Source of the DNA: Geopsychrobacter sp.
GTDB taxonomy: Bacteria > Desulfobacterota > Desulfuromonadia > Desulfuromonadales > Geopsychrobacteraceae
Length of the DNA: 5,763 bases
Reading direction: 5' to 3'
Assembly (NCBI GenBank): GCA_021647445.1
Contig: JAKIUS010000119.1
Span: forward strand, 1 to 5,763
Positions 5,160-5,763 of the stretch are shown piece by piece. The notes under the pieces are model-generated. The model did not search any database. It worked only from the letters and a program-made list of their open reading frames with translations, and was not told the DNA's origin. Numbering within the stretch: position 1 is the first letter of the stretch; each line of letters opens with the position of its first letter. The position numbers and the translations under genes were made by a program.

Positions 5160-5243
5160 ATGAAAACGATAGTCCTGACAGCCGTCAACTGTCATTTGTC
5201 CACTAAAATCTCAAAAGCCCTTATCGCATGGATTGTTTTATGA
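5160..5243 (+). CDS. possible 27-codon upstream ORF overlapping pheS start
   Basis: An ATG at 5160 opens a 27-codon frame (MKTIVLTAVNCHLSTKISKA..., ending IAWIVL) whose TGA overlaps the pheS ATG as ATGA (5240-5243), the usual arrangement of translational coupling. It begins 13 bases after the terminator. It has no good Shine-Dalgarno sequence and no phenylalanine codons, so it is not a classical pheST attenuation leader. It may be chance; the main reason to note it is that pheS itself has no clear ribosome binding site. Confidence 0.2.
   Translation: MKTIVLTAVNCHLSTKISKALIAWIVL
5176..5194 (+). promoter_or_regulatory. inverted repeat upstream of pheS
   Basis: TGACAG (5176-5181) and CTGTCA (5189-5194) form a perfect 6-bp inverted repeat with a seven-base centre. 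A possible -10 (TAAAAT, 5204-5209, 5/6) lies ten bases downstream, so the repeat would overlap the -35 region, a typical operator position. Alternatively it is a short RNA hairpin. No convincing -35 hexamer was found. Confidence 0.3.
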
Positions 5244-5763
5244 AGGATCGATTGCAAAACCTGGAGAAGGATGCACTCGCGGCCATTGCTAGTGCTGAGA
5301 CTACTGCCGCCTTACAGGATATCCGTGTTGCCTACCTGGGGAAAAAGGGTGCAGTGACCGATATCATGAAAGGGATGCGTGACCTTTCGGCGGAACAGCG
5401 CCCGGTGATTGGTGCCCTGGTAAACAGTATGAAAGCGAATCTTGAGAGCGCCTTTTCTGACCATGGTGCGGTCCTGCAGAAGTCTGCTGTCGCCGAGCGG
5501 ATCGCGTCAGAGAAGATCGACGTTACGCTTCCTGGACGTCAATCCTTCAGCGGTTCAAAGCATCCGGTTACGCTGGTTACCGAAGAGATCGTTGAGATCT
5601 TCAGCCGTCTCGGTTTCGCCGTCGAAGAAGGACCGGAGATCGAACAGGATTTCTACAATTTCGAAGCGCTCAATATCCCGAAAGATCATCCGGCTCGTGA
5701 CATGCAAGATACCTTCTATATCGACGATGAAGTGGTCTTGCGTACGCATACCTCGCCGGTTCA
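5240..5763 (+). CDS. pheS: phenylalanyl-tRNA synthetase alpha subunit, N-terminal part
   Basis: The first 174 complete codons are present; the frame runs off the right edge (total family length is about 340). PheS is the catalytic alpha chain of the (alpha-beta)2 synthetase that charges tRNA-Phe. The N-terminal coiled-coil arm that contacts tRNA (about 1-85) includes VAYLGKKGAVTDIMKGM. Next come the DVTLPGR element (about 94-100) and the start of the class II catalytic domain, with HPVTLVTEEIVEIFSRLGF, GPEIEQDFYNFEALNIPKDH, ARDMQDTFY and RTHTSPV at the edge. The ATG at 5240 gives the usual N-terminus (MKDRLQNLEKDAL); an in-frame ATG at 5228 adds only MDCF. Neither has a strong Shine-Dalgarno; ATGGA at 5228-5232 is the nearest. 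pheT presumably follows outside the window. Confidence 0.97.
   Translation, partial: MKDRLQNLEKDALAAIASAETTAALQDIRVAYLGKKGAVTDIMKGMRDLSAEQRPVIGALVNSMKANLESAFSDHGAVLQKSAVAERIASEKIDVTLPGRQSFSGSKHPVTLVTEEIVEIFSRLGFAVEEGPEIEQDFYNFEALNIPKDHPARDMQDTFYIDDEVVLRTHTSPV

Noticed and set aside
5228..5230. Upstream ATG for pheS
   Set aside because: It adds only MDCF, with no better ribosome binding site; ATG 5240 matches the usual PheS N-terminus, although the choice is not certain.

Overview
This window reads as ordinary bacterial chromosome, entirely plus-strand in its gene content. It carries two housekeeping clusters separated by a tRNA gene. Protein sequence and gene order (thrS-infC-rpmI-rplT-pheS; dnaX-ybaB-recR) suggest a Gram-negative of the former Deltaproteobacteria, most like the Desulfuromonadales/Geobacter-Pelobacter group. 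That placement comes from recall of family sequences, not from a search.

Left part (1-1535): the 3' end of dnaX (DNA polymerase III gamma/tau), then ybaB/ebfC (nucleoid-associated protein), then recR (recombination mediator). Each of the two spacers, about 130-145 bases long, contains a copy of the same small palindromic repeat. Middle (1536-1843): an AT-rich stretch with candidate promoter elements, a tRNA-Val(GAC) gene whose acceptor stem has two mismatches, and a clean intrinsic terminator that ends just before the thrS ribosome binding site.

Right part (1844-5763): the classic translation operon, with thrS (threonyl-tRNA synthetase), infC (IF3, starting at a rare AUA codon), rpmI (bL35), rplT (bL20), a strong terminator, and the 5' part of pheS (phenylalanyl-tRNA synthetase alpha), which runs off the end. 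Every spacer here holds hairpins that could be leader or autoregulatory structures. The rpmI-rplT spacer also has a third, diverged copy of the palindromic repeat seen on the left.

No mobile element, CRISPR array, defence system or clearly novel protein was found. The points worth a second look are the three-copy intergenic repeat with a compensatory base-pair change, the AUA start of infC, the damaged tRNA acceptor stem, and the terminator placed directly in front of thrS.
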